Source: CAZPHU01 sp964419255 (lineage in GTDB: Bacteria > Fibrobacterota > Chitinivibrionia > Chitinivibrionales > CAYFVL01). From it: a stretch of 12,269 bases of DNA. Location of the stretch: NCBI GenBank assembly GCA_964419255.1, contig CAYQOU010000087.1, positions 1-12,269 of the forward strand, given 5' to 3'. Below are positions 1 to 6,983 of this stretch, in pieces. The notes under the pieces were generated by a model, which saw only the letters and a list, made by a program, of their open reading frames with translations, was not told the origin of the DNA and made no database searches. A program made the position numbers and the translations under genes. The number at the start of each line of letters is the position of its first letter. Positions within the stretch are counted from its first letter, which is position 1.

Positions 1-488
1 TGGTCTTGTTGATTCTGCTGTTGTTGTTTCAATTGTTCGATCCTGAGCTGAACCATTTCAAGATTATGTTTCGTGTCGGTGTCATGAGGATCGATATCTA
101 GAGATTGTATATAGCTTTGCTTTGCAGCCTCAAGTTTTTCCAAGGCCTGTTGACCGCCGGAGGAGGCCATTTTCTCGCCTTGTAAAAACAGAGTGTTTCC
201 CATATTGTACAAAAGATCCGCACGGCTGTTGCCATCTTTTATACCCGACGCGTTCTGATACTCCTGCAAGGCCTTGTCCAGCTGCCCCATCTTGTAATGA
301 GCGGAGCCTTTGTTATAGGAAAGGTTTTTTTCCTCGGGAGACTCTATATGCGCCTCTTCGTAGAGCTCAAGCGCTTTCTGATACTCTCCCTGTTCATAGA
401 GTTTGTTGGCTTTTTTGTTTTTCGTATATGTTGCGTCTGCAAAGACACCGACAGCAAGCATGAACAGTACTATACCGATTTTATTCAA
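1..488 (-). CDS. batC: BatC-like TPR protein, exported, C-terminus cut by window edge
   Basis: The first 162 residues are visible; the 3' end lies outside the window. I start it at a TTG at 486-488, because a GGAGGGG ribosome binding site lies 5 nt upstream and the next in-frame ATG (residue 10) would remove the signal peptide. The N-terminus (MNKIGIVLFMLAVGVFADA) looks like a short cleavable signal sequence, so the protein is probably periplasmic. TPR-type helix pairs follow, with typical motifs such as KLYEQGEYQKALELYEEA, LSYNKGSAHYKMGQLDKAL and LLYNMGNTLFLQGE, then a last repeat ending near DIDPHDTDTKHNLE. The visible end turns glutamine-rich (KQQQQNQQD), as is common in BatC-type proteins. 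The start overlaps the end of batB by 8 nt, so translation is probably coupled. It likely acts as a protein-protein scaffold with the neighbouring VWA proteins. BatE, another TPR member of these clusters, is the alternative name. Confidence 0.85.
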   Translation of the reverse strand, partial: MNKIGIVLFMLAVGVFADATYTKNKKANKLYEQGEYQKALELYEEAHIESPEEKNLSYNKGSAHYKMGQLDKALQEYQNASGIKDGNSRADLLYNMGNTLFLQGEKMASSGGQQALEKLEAAKQSYIQSLDIDPHDTDTKHNLEMVQLRIEQLKQQQQNQQD

Positions 489-1503
489 ATCTGCCCCTCC
501 ACGTCTTTTGTCTCCGCGATCTTTCCGAAACAAAGAATTCGATTGTCAAAAATACCAGGGCGATGAGTAAGAAAATCTGATATCGCTCTTCGTAGATGGC
601 TACCTTGTTCATTCCAAGATCTTTCTTCTCCATGGCATAGATTTCACTATAAATATGCTCAAGGTTCAGATTAGTCCCTGCATGAAAATAGGCACCGTTG
701 CCTTCCAGAGAGACCTTTTCCAAAGTAATCGGATTGAGCCTGGACATGACCAGATTGCCATCTTTGTTTTTCTTGTACACCAGCGTGGAGCCGCTTTTAC
801 GCACCGGTATGGGAACACCCTTTTCGGAACCGATACCTACTGTGTAAATTTTGACCCCCTCACGACCAGCTTCTTTGGCAGCCTTAACCGCATCCCCTTC
901 GTGATCCTCTCCGTCGGAGAGAACGATCAGCACCTTATGCTTTTTTTGTTTGGAATCGAATGCTTTTGCAGCCTGTTTGATGGCCTGGTCCAAGGCGGTT
1001 CCCTGAACCTGTATCCAGTCTGTATCGACAACATCCAAAAACATTTTCGCCGCTCCGTAGTCCAGAGTAAGAGGGCATTGGAGAAAACTTTCTCCCGCAA
1101 AAACAATTAATCCGATACGGTCACCCTTTAGCAGATCGATAAACTTGGCGATCTCGTGTTTGGCCCTATCCAGCCTGTTTGGGGCGATATCCTCTGCAAG
1201 CATGCTTCGGGAAATATCCAGCGCGACGATGATATCGACTCCCTGTCGCTCGATCATCTCCATTTTGACGCCAAACTGCGGCCTGACCAGTGCAAAAATC
1301 ACAAACACGAGAAAAAGAAGGAAAAGGATGAATTTCCATACCTGTTTTGTGCCACTGACCTCCGGAGTGAGGCGGCGTACCATGGACAAAGATGCAAAAC
1401 GCTGCAAGGCGGCTCGTTTGTGCTGAAAGGCCCATATGAAGAAACCTATCAGTACGGGAACCGCCAGAAAAAGGGCAAAAAATTGAGGAGTTGCAAATCG
1501 CAT
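481..1503 (-). CDS. batB: BatB-type von Willebrand factor A domain membrane protein
   Basis: The 340-aa protein has two N-terminal membrane segments (about residues 8-26 and 57-73), a VWA domain (about 88-290) and a C-terminal membrane segment (about 309-326). The complete MIDAS metal site is visible: D96-I-S-R-S100, T169 in QGTALDQA, and D197 in VLSDGEDHEG. It should therefore bind a divalent cation and a protein ligand, as integrin-type I domains do. I chose the ATG at 1501-1503 (MRFATPQFF), 7 nt after the batA stop. An in-frame upstream start at 1548 would overlap batA and add residues that do not resemble the family. No strong ribosome binding site is visible, so coupling to batA translation is likely. 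It is one of two paralogous VWA genes in tandem. I call this one BatB because it lies between BatA and the TPR gene. In Bacteroides such proteins are linked to aerotolerance, but the molecular role is unsettled. Confidence 0.9.
   Translation of the reverse strand: MRFATPQFFALFLAVPVLIGFFIWAFQHKRAALQRFASLSMVRRLTPEVSGTKQVWKFILFLLFLVFVIFALVRPQFGVKMEMIERQGVDIIVALDISRSMLAEDIAPNRLDRAKHEIAKFIDLLKGDRIGLIVFAGESFLQCPLTLDYGAAKMFLDVVDTDWIQVQGTALDQAIKQAAKAFDSKQKKHKVLIVLSDGEDHEGDAVKAAKEAGREGVKIYTVGIGSEKGVPIPVRKSGSTLVYKKNKDGNLVMSRLNPITLEKVSLEGNGAYFHAGTNLNLEHIYSEIYAMEKKDLGMNKVAIYEERYQIFLLIALVFLTIEFFVSERSRRQKTWRGRFE
494..500 (-). promoter_or_regulatory. Ribosome binding site setting a TTG start for the BatC-like gene
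   Basis: The minus strand reads GGAGGGG, then 5 nt, then TTG. The site lies inside the last codons of batB. It supports the non-ATG start and the overlap of the two genes. Confidence 0.6.
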
Positions 1504-1510
1504 AAGTGCT

Positions 1511-2518
1511 CTACGGTATCCTGCGGAATCTGGTGTATGCCAAAACAAGTTCTAAAAACAACACTGCCACACCGGCGAGCAGCCACGGAAAAAAACGCTC
1601 TGACCAGGTGGTATAGCTTTTTGTCTTGATTTCCGTCTTTTCAAGTTCGTCAATCTTGTCATAAATATCTGCAAGCTGCTGAGGACTCCCGGCGCGGAAG
1701 AATTCTCCACCGGTCGATCCTGCGATCTCTTTCAGACTCTCTTCGTCCAGGTCGGAATCGACTGTTAGAACCCGCGTATCCACAACTTTACCCGTGCGTC
1801 TGTCGATATAATCCACCGGCATGGGCACTTTGCCTTTTTTCCCGACACCTATGGTATAGATCTTTATACCCAGCTCCCCGGCAGCCTCGGCGGCAACCTG
1901 GGGGGAAATGTCCCCGCGATTATTCGCACCATCGGTTAACAAAATCATAATTTTGCTTTTCGCCTTGCTGTCTTTTATACGGCTGGCGGCAGTAGCAAGG
2001 GCGGTTCCGATTGCGGTGCCATCCTCGATTTCTCCGAATTCGACCTCGTCCAGAAACTGACCGAGTATATCATAGTCGAGGGTAAGCGGTGCCTTGGTAT
2101 AGCTTCGTCCGGCAAACACGACCAATCCGATCCTGTCGTGCACCCTCTTTGAAATGAAATCCTTAATGCGCTCTTTTGCTACGAATAGGCGGTTCTTTGG
2201 TTTAAAGTCCAGGGCCCGCATACTGGTGGATACATCCAGAACAAGCATAATGTCAACCCCGTGCGTTGTGACCTCCTGCTCGGTATGTCCCATCTGCGGA
2301 CGGGCAAGTGCAACGGTCAACAACCCCACGCCAAGCAGCCGAAAGACTATAAGAGAATGGCGAAGACCGGTGGAGAAACGGGAAGAAACCTTCTTTGCTA
2401 CGGACAGATCAGAAAACCGCACCGCCGGACGGGTACGCTTTTCTCTGCGAAAATATACCCAGACCATGGGAATCCAAAGAAGCAGGATAAAAAGAAACTC
2501 GGGATCGCGAAATCTCAT
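1511..2518 (-). CDS. batA: BatA-type von Willebrand factor A domain membrane protein
   Basis: The 335-aa protein opens with the family-typical MRFRDPEFLFILLL. It has membrane segments at about 7-22, 57-73 and 309-327 and a VWA domain at about 87-295. The MIDAS residues are intact: D95-V-S-T-S99, T168 in EDGTAIG, and D196 in LLTDGANNRGD. The layout matches BatB, and the two probably arose by duplication and may work as a pair. The ATG has a very good ribosome binding site (GGGAGGT, 6 nt spacing). It overlaps the stop of the preceding BatD-like gene in an ATGA junction, so translational coupling is expected. The VWA domain should face the periplasm or cytoplasm between the second and third helices; the sequence alone does not settle which. 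Family recognition is firm, but the biological role (aerotolerance, envelope stress) is known only from a few species. Confidence 0.92.
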   Translation of the reverse strand: MRFRDPEFLFILLLWIPMVWVYFRREKRTRPAVRFSDLSVAKKVSSRFSTGLRHSLIVFRLLGVGLLTVALARPQMGHTEQEVTTHGVDIMLVLDVSTSMRALDFKPKNRLFVAKERIKDFISKRVHDRIGLVVFAGRSYTKAPLTLDYDILGQFLDEVEFGEIEDGTAIGTALATAASRIKDSKAKSKIMILLTDGANNRGDISPQVAAEAAGELGIKIYTIGVGKKGKVPMPVDYIDRRTGKVVDTRVLTVDSDLDEESLKEIAGSTGGEFFRAGSPQQLADIYDKIDELEKTEIKTKSYTTWSERFFPWLLAGVAVLFLELVLAYTRFRRIP

Positions 2519-3453
2519 GTTGTGACCTCCCGAGTCTGTGGCTTTTTTCCTGTTTCCGGCACCGGTTTTGTCTGTATAATGAAATCTTCCGCCTTTTCAC
2601 AGAGCGCCTGCAGATTTTCCTGAGTCGGAATAATCCGGGCAAATTTGACGGGATGGCTGGTTTCGAAAAACCAGATCATCGAGTCTCTGAGTTTCTCTTC
2701 GAAAGGTGCATCCTCCAGCCACTCGATTATCTCTTCTGTTGTAAATTCGGCGACCGGACTGTTGTATCGTCTTCCCGCGTATCTCTTGAGTATTTCCGAC
2801 AGCTCGAAAATGTGCTCTCGTATCAATCCCTTCTTCAAAAGATCTTTACTCTTCAGCGCCGCTAACGCCTCCATTGCCTCCTCATAAGGTGGTTTCGGCG
2901 GCGGTGGGGGCGGCTGTCTGCGACTGCGGGCAAGAAGACTTTTTCCTATGATGCCGGCACCCGCCATAAGCCCCAGTGCCGTCAACGTCCACACCCACCA
3001 CAGCGAGCGGCGCCCCGCAGCCAGCGGAGGTTTTATATCGCGCGGGGTGGCCGTATCGGCGGTAACCACAGATGCAACAGGTAAAGGAATGGGTCTTGAC
3101 AGGAGCGTGTCCTGTGTGGAATCGCCTGAAACATAGAATGGAAGGGCGGGTATCGTGCAAAGCCCCGTCTTATATGTGGTGATAGTATAGAAAAATGTCG
3201 CGCTGTCTGAATGCTCACGACTGACACTCTCATCATGCCACTGCTTTACCACAAAATCGCCGAAACCGGTATCGACTTCCGGTCCGGAAACCTGCATGCC
3301 GGAAGGGTAGATGATACTCACTCGAAAATCTATGCGATCACCAATTGTCAGACTGTCTGCAGTATGAGAATAGTCGGTATATATCACCGATCCAAGAATG
3401 GGAATCGGCAGCAAGAAAGTCGCACAGAAACATAAAAAGACACGTTTTAGCAT
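2515..3453 (-). CDS. BatD/DUF4381-like anchored protein of the Bat cluster
   Basis: The 312-aa protein starts with a signal sequence (MLKRVFLCFCATFLLPIPIL, residues 1-20). A periplasmic, probably beta-sandwich part follows (about 22-145, with a TIPALPFYV strand typical of BatD-type domains). Then come one membrane helix (about 151-172), a proline run (PPPPPPKPP, 181-189) and a helical cytoplasmic tail (190-312). The tail resembles DUF4381 C-termini, with EILKRYAGRRY and a TTEEIIEWLEDAP segment. The size and four-part layout match the small BatD-like/DUF4381 proteins that sit just before batA. I prefer the ATG at 3453 because it gives a clean signal peptide; a GTG 15 nt upstream (3468) is possible. 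The 3' end overlaps batA by 4 nt. It probably passes information or force between a periplasmic partner and a cytoplasmic one. The sequence similarity is judged by eye, so the family name is less certain than for BatA and BatB. Confidence 0.75.
   Translation of the reverse strand: MLKRVFLCFCATFLLPIPILGSVIYTDYSHTADSLTIGDRIDFRVSIIYPSGMQVSGPEVDTGFGDFVVKQWHDESVSREHSDSATFFYTITTYKTGLCTIPALPFYVSGDSTQDTLLSRPIPLPVASVVTADTATPRDIKPPLAAGRRSLWWVWTLTALGLMAGAGIIGKSLLARSRRQPPPPPPKPPYEEAMEALAALKSKDLLKKGLIREHIFELSEILKRYAGRRYNSPVAEFTTEEIIEWLEDAPFEEKLRDSMIWFFETSHPVKFARIIPTQENLQALCEKAEDFIIQTKPVPETGKKPQTREVTT
2525..2531 (-). promoter_or_regulatory. Strong ribosome binding site of batA
   Basis: The minus strand reads GGGAGGT 6 nt before the batA ATG, inside the end of the BatD-like gene. 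With the ATGA stop-start overlap it allows both coupled and independent initiation. Confidence 0.6.
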
Positions 3454-3517
3454 ACTCAATCCGTCCACACACGTTTGTCCCGGGGGCCTTTTCAGACCAT
3501 GTTCTTAATTATTCCGG

Positions 3518-4129
3518 TCAGATATTCCCAAGAAGTATTATTCCCACCTGAGCAATCCCGACCATGAAACCTAAAACCCCACCAAAAATTTCGATTGCTT
3601 TCAATTCCCGTGATGCAATCGAATAAATGATACCTTCAAGTTTGGAAAGCTCGAAAGCTTCTATCTTTTTCCGGACAATCTCCTTGAAGTCGATACGGGA
3701 TTCTACCTTGGAAAACAGGTTCTCCATCGTATCGGGCAGCATCCCCTGAAGTTCGTTGCGGATTCGTTTCTTTATCCCCGCCAGCGCATCACCGTCCAGT
3801 AGCATGCTTACCATGGGAATGATTCCCAGATTGTCCTCGATAAACTCATCAATTTTCCCCATTATTGTATTCAGGATTTCCTTGTGAAATTCAGGCGTGT
3901 TAACCACTTTATGGATATCCTGATGGGAGATGAGTTCCTTTTCGACAGTTTCCCCAATCTTTCGGGCAAGGTCCGCTTTTCTCTTGGGTATAAGGCCTAC
4001 GATACGAAAACCAAGGACACGGACCTCTTTGCGCGGTCTGAATATCATCCTGACTGCTATCGCGTTTGTGAGCCATCCAATAAAGGCCGAGACAATCGGA
4101 ATCGTTATAAAAATCAAAATTCTGGTCAT
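3518..4129 (-). CDS. DUF445 family membrane protein (short, YheB-like)
   Basis: The 203-aa protein has an N-terminal membrane helix (about 4-22) that runs into the DUF445 signature GWLTNAIAVRMIFRP (residues 18-32), followed by GLIPKRKADLARKIGE. The middle (about 60-175) is amphipathic and helical. A C-terminal hydrophobic segment (about 181-201) closes the protein, so both ends are membrane-anchored and the helical part lies on one side. The family function is unknown; Bacillus YheB is a spore-surface-related member. The ATG at 4129 is the only reasonable start, since an in-frame stop lies four codons upstream. It has no Shine-Dalgarno-like sequence, only AT-rich DNA. It precedes the BatD-like gene in the same direction with a 64-nt gap. 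It may be transcribed with the Bat genes, but the gap is much looser than those within the cluster. Confidence 0.85.
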   Translation of the reverse strand: MTRILIFITIPIVSAFIGWLTNAIAVRMIFRPRKEVRVLGFRIVGLIPKRKADLARKIGETVEKELISHQDIHKVVNTPEFHKEILNTIMGKIDEFIEDNLGIIPMVSMLLDGDALAGIKKRIRNELQGMLPDTMENLFSKVESRIDFKEIVRKKIEAFELSKLEGIIYSIASRELKAIEIFGGVLGFMVGIAQVGIILLGNI

Positions 4130-4469
4130 AATAAAAAATTACAATAGTCGCTATCGCAAAAATTTCGGTTAACAGAAAAAAATATTGACCTGCACAGGCT
4201 GCACAAAAATAACCTTTGACGGCCCTTCTTTGCCAAATTCGGCATGGTTTATTTTATAGGTAGAGTACTTTTTACCTTCATTGAGCGGTTCTGAGCGGGT
4301 GGGTCGCGCAATCCCGTGAGGGCAGAAGGGGTGAAGCAATCGAGACATCATGCGGAATTCTCTCCCAAGGTTTTGCTGGATTGCTGAATCTTATGCCCCG
4401 ATGGATCGTGCGGATCGCCGCGACAGAATCGTAAAGTACAGCTTTTAATTGATTCCGGAGATTTTGACT
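4130..4469. other. Noncoding divergent intergenic region
   Basis: About 340 bp separate the minus-strand Bat cluster from plus-strand genes, so promoters for both directions should lie here. I could not find a convincing -35/-10 pair in either direction; TTGACC and TTGACG hexamers on the plus strand (4185-4190, 4216-4221) lack good partners. The left half (4130-4260) is AT-rich. The right half (about 4281-4445) is GC-richer, with a short direct repeat (GAGCGG twice, 4283-4298) and a 7-bp inverted repeat (AGCAATC at 4335-4341, GATTGCT at 4379-4385, 37-nt spacer). A 60-codon open frame on the minus strand here has no coding character. Confidence 0.6.
4457..4460 (+). promoter_or_regulatory. Ribosome binding site supporting a GTG start at 4470
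   Basis: GGAG lies 9 nt before GTG 4470, but only 3 nt before the alternative TTG 4464 and after TTG 4449. Spacing therefore favours GTG, which also gives the best signal peptide. Confidence 0.45.
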
Positions 4470-5366
4470 GTGAATTGCTACAAACGCCTCTTAGTTTTAT
4501 CTGCCTTTATGTGGCTTCTAATCAGTTCATCACTTTCGGCTCAAAATGCTTTCGAGAAGTTTAAAGGATTTCCGGAAGTGCATACTGAGGCGGATATTCG
4601 TAAGTTTATGAACCAGCAAAGTGAGTATCAGAGGACCCATTTCTATATCGAGGCTACTCTCAAAGTGGAGCCGTTATGGCTTTCATATGATTCACTCCTT
4701 TTTCTGGCCACCGCATTCGATGTCAATCTGGGGATGGGACATACGCCAAAAGATGTCGTGTTTGATCCGATGGACGCTTTTTTTGGCTTCACCCCCTTTG
4801 TCGAGGCGCGATTCGAACCTTTTTACGCACGGTTTGGGCTCGACCACCGATGTTTCCATGAAATAGACCAGAAAGAGCTGCCAACCGTGTACTGGAACAT
4901 GATGTTTCTGTCTGCACATACCGAAAATGCGCGCCTTACCGATTTTGCACAAAGGGTGTTGATCGATTCCTCGATGGGGTGGAAGGAGCGAATCGCCATG
5001 GGGGTAAAAGGGGGTTATTTCATGAAAAAGTTCTTCGGGCTGGTTCGGGAGAGTTCGGTCGATTATGAGAATGATCGCAGAGCAGAGTTTGAAGTGATGG
5101 CTCGGGTGTTGGCTTTACGGGTCAAACGGTGGGCGTTTACCTCTGAGGCTCACACGAAGTGGGGAAGCTACCGGCAACCCGATAAAGAGGAAAGCAAGCT
5201 GTACTGGCGTCAGACGCTTTGCATTCAGGCAATACATCGGTCCCCAATCGGTAAAATCATGTATCTTTTTGTTCGAGGGAGCCTGGATGATATGCCTCTG
5301 CATCATGATCAGCCGCGCTTTACCCGCTCAAAGCTTATCGAATTGGGTATCGGAGTAGGACTATGA
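4470..5366 (+). CDS. Exported protein of unknown function, possibly truncated by a frameshift
   Basis: I do not recognise this 298-aa protein. From the GTG start it has a clear signal peptide (basic MNCYKR, hydrophobic core, probable cleavage in SLSA-QN after residue 24), so it is probably periplasmic or surface-exposed. The rest is soluble and rich in aromatic residues and histidine (YDSLLFLATAFDVNLG, DPMDAFFGFTPFVEARFEPFYARFGLDHRCFHE, WNMMFLSAHTENARL), with a mostly helical look and two cysteines (129, 251). The protein stops abruptly at LGIGVGL, and just after the stop another frame continues for about 30 codons with protein-like content (see findings). It lies 153 nt upstream of the dGTPase gene and has no sequence link to it. 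GTG was preferred over TTG codons at 4449 and 4464 because of ribosome binding site spacing. It is real by codon pattern and signal peptide, but its function is unknown. Confidence 0.65.
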   Translation: MNCYKRLLVLSAFMWLLISSSLSAQNAFEKFKGFPEVHTEADIRKFMNQQSEYQRTHFYIEATLKVEPLWLSYDSLLFLATAFDVNLGMGHTPKDVVFDPMDAFFGFTPFVEARFEPFYARFGLDHRCFHEIDQKELPTVYWNMMFLSAHTENARLTDFAQRVLIDSSMGWKERIAMGVKGGYFMKKFFGLVRESSVDYENDRRAEFEVMARVLALRVKRWAFTSEAHTKWGSYRQPDKEESKLYWRQTLCIQAIHRSPIGKIMYLFVRGSLDDMPLHHDQPRFTRSKLIELGIGVGL

Positions 5367-5460
5367 TGCCAAAGACTGCTACTCCATCATTCATGCCCTG
5401 AAAGATTATTTGTGTACATTTTTCAAATCAGAGAGAGTGTGTGATTCGTAATCAGAATCA

Positions 5461-5487
5461 TTGGCAGGGATACGCTGCTGATATGAT
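5461..5487 (+). promoter_or_regulatory. Candidate promoter of the dGTPase operon
   Basis: TTGGCA (5461-5466) and an extended -10 element TGATATGAT (5479-5487, hexamer TATGAT) lie 33 nt upstream of the dGTPase start. The hexamer spacing is 15 nt, shorter than ideal, but the TGn extension can compensate. Seen by eye only. Confidence 0.35.
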
Positions 5488-5519
5488 GAGCGAAGCTAAA
5501 CATTCAACAGTGAGTTTCT

Positions 5520-6686
5520 ATGAAGAGCATGTCCGACATTCGTAAACATTTGCTTCATGATGAAGAAAACCTGTCTGCTTATGCTCAGAAAAGCAGTCAG
5601 TCCGCCGGGCGGCAGTTTCCCATCACACCCGATCCCTTTCGCCTGGAATTTGCACGGGATGAGACACGGATAATCCATTCTCCTCCTTTCAGGCGTCTGA
5701 AACATAAGACACAGGTATTCTTATCGCCCGACAATGATCACATCTGCACCCGCATGGAGCATGTGCTTCATGTGTCCAGTATCGCTTCGGTGATCGGGAG
5801 ATGTCTCAACCTGAATACCGACCTGATTAACGCCATTGCAAAGGCTCACGACCTTGGGCATCCGCCTTTTGGACACGCCGGCGAACAGGTTCTCGATGAG
5901 ATATTGCAGGAGATGGGTGTTGTCAGTGGCTTTAAGCACGAGATGCACGGCTTGAGAGTCGTGGATAAGCTGACCAACTATGGTTCAGGGCTTAATTTGA
6001 CCTTCGAGGTCCGGGATGGTATCATTACTCATTGCGGAGAGAAATTTGAAAGAAGTGTTATTCCCGACCGCACGCGCGATGTACGCGAGATCGAAGCCAT
6101 AGAAGACCGCACGTTTCATTCTGCTACACTCGAAGGGTGTGTCGTGCGGATGGTTGATAGAATCGCCTATCTGGGACGCGATCTGGAGGACGGGATTCAG
6201 GCGGGGTTGGTCAAACGATCTGATGTTCCGGCTCCTATCGCTCATTCTCTGGGAACCGACAATGGTAAGATAATCGGCAGGCTGGTCAATGATGCCATTG
6301 CAAACAGTCTGGATGTTGATGCCATTCAGTTGAGTGAGGAGATGTTTGAATTGATGATGATGCTTAAAGAGTTTAACTATGAGAGGATTTATCGACATCC
6401 GCTGGTATCACGTATGGCGGAAAAAACATCTCGTATTCTCAGGGAGCTTTTCTCCAGCTCGATGGAAATACTGCAGAAATCGGATTGGGGCAGGAATAAA
6501 AAATATGTCGATACCATTGTACTGGATGCTCCGACCTTATCCATCCTTTTCGATTTCATAAAGAACACAAACTATAACGAACAGACTCCGCCCTGGCGAA
6601 TCGTGACCGACTATGTTGCGGGGATGACCGATGTTTTTGCGATGCGCAGTTATTCACAACTGTTTCTCCCGTCACCGGTGGTTTAG
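5520..6686 (+). CDS. dgt: dGTPase-like HD-domain deoxynucleotide triphosphohydrolase
   Basis: The 388-aa protein should hydrolyse dNTPs, typically dGTP, to the nucleoside and tripolyphosphate in the cytoplasm, helping control nucleotide pools. The N-terminal signature IHSPPFRRLKHKTQVF (51-67) is followed by TRMEHVLHVSSIA with metal ligand H81. The HD core AKAHDLGHPPFGHAGE (107-122) contains H110-D111, and the last metal ligand D221 lies in YLGRDLEDGI. This last motif has Arg where many family members have His (YxxHDxxDA), a variant I believe occurs in several short dGTPases. The length fits the short, non-E. coli class. I start at the first ATG (MKSMSDIRK), with a weak GAG 5 nt upstream; the ATG three codons later is possible. 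It ends 5 nt before the zinc-ribbon gene, so the two are probably co-transcribed. Confidence 0.92.
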   Translation: MKSMSDIRKHLLHDEENLSAYAQKSSQSAGRQFPITPDPFRLEFARDETRIIHSPPFRRLKHKTQVFLSPDNDHICTRMEHVLHVSSIASVIGRCLNLNTDLINAIAKAHDLGHPPFGHAGEQVLDEILQEMGVVSGFKHEMHGLRVVDKLTNYGSGLNLTFEVRDGIITHCGEKFERSVIPDRTRDVREIEAIEDRTFHSATLEGCVVRMVDRIAYLGRDLEDGIQAGLVKRSDVPAPIAHSLGTDNGKIIGRLVNDAIANSLDVDAIQLSEEMFELMMMLKEFNYERIYRHPLVSRMAEKTSRILRELFSSSMEILQKSDWGRNKKYVDTIVLDAPTLSILFDFIKNTNYNEQTPPWRIVTDYVAGMTDVFAMRSYSQLFLPSPVV

Positions 6687-6691
6687 CTGGT

Positions 6692-6964
6692 ATGACTGCT
6701 TTCAAGCGATTTCGCCGGCGGGAGGAGAGTTTGTATGCAACGAAATCTCCCGGTTTTGCCCTGCGTATGTGGGAATCGTTTTGGAGTCCTCCGGGCATAG
6801 GCTGTCCAAAATGCGGTGATAGGAGTGTGGAGTATTACGATCCCTTTCTTTTCAATCCGATTCGGACCTTGAAAGGCAAGAGGAGATACAAGTGTGGGCA
6901 TTGTTCATTTATATGGCGGCAGAGCGGCAACAACCGGTCGCTTTGGTCACGGTATCATTTCTGA
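6692..6964 (+). CDS. Small zinc-ribbon protein
   Basis: The 90-aa basic protein contains two CxxC knuckles, C38-P-K-C41 and C68-G-H-C71, separated by 26 residues. This is the spacing and flanking pattern (GCPKCG ... YKCGHCSFIW) of a zinc ribbon. No membrane segment or signal peptide is visible, and both ends are rich in Arg and aromatics, as in a small nucleic-acid- or protein-binding adaptor. The start lies 5 nt after the dGTPase stop and lacks a strong ribosome binding site, which fits coupled translation. The STAS gene follows 19 nt later. The conserved double knuckle in one frame makes it a real gene; its specific role cannot be read from sequence. Confidence 0.75.
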   Translation: MTAFKRFRRREESLYATKSPGFALRMWESFWSPPGIGCPKCGDRSVEYYDPFLFNPIRTLKGKRRYKCGHCSFIWRQSGNNRSLWSRYHF

Positions 6965-6983
6965 AAGGTGGAGGGCCAAAAAG

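Noticed and set aside
1..60. Short tandem repeat from CAA/CAG-type triplets
   Set aside because: This is the glutamine-rich coding tail of the TPR protein, not a noncoding repeat.
1156..1629. 157-codon open frame on the plus strand
   Set aside because: It is antisense to batB and batA, both with complete VWA motifs.
4169..4351. 60-codon open frame on the minus strand upstream of DUF445
   Set aside because: It has no coding character and covers AT-rich likely promoter DNA.
5985..6398. 137-codon open frame on the minus strand
   Set aside because: It lies wholly inside the well-supported dGTPase gene on the opposite strand.
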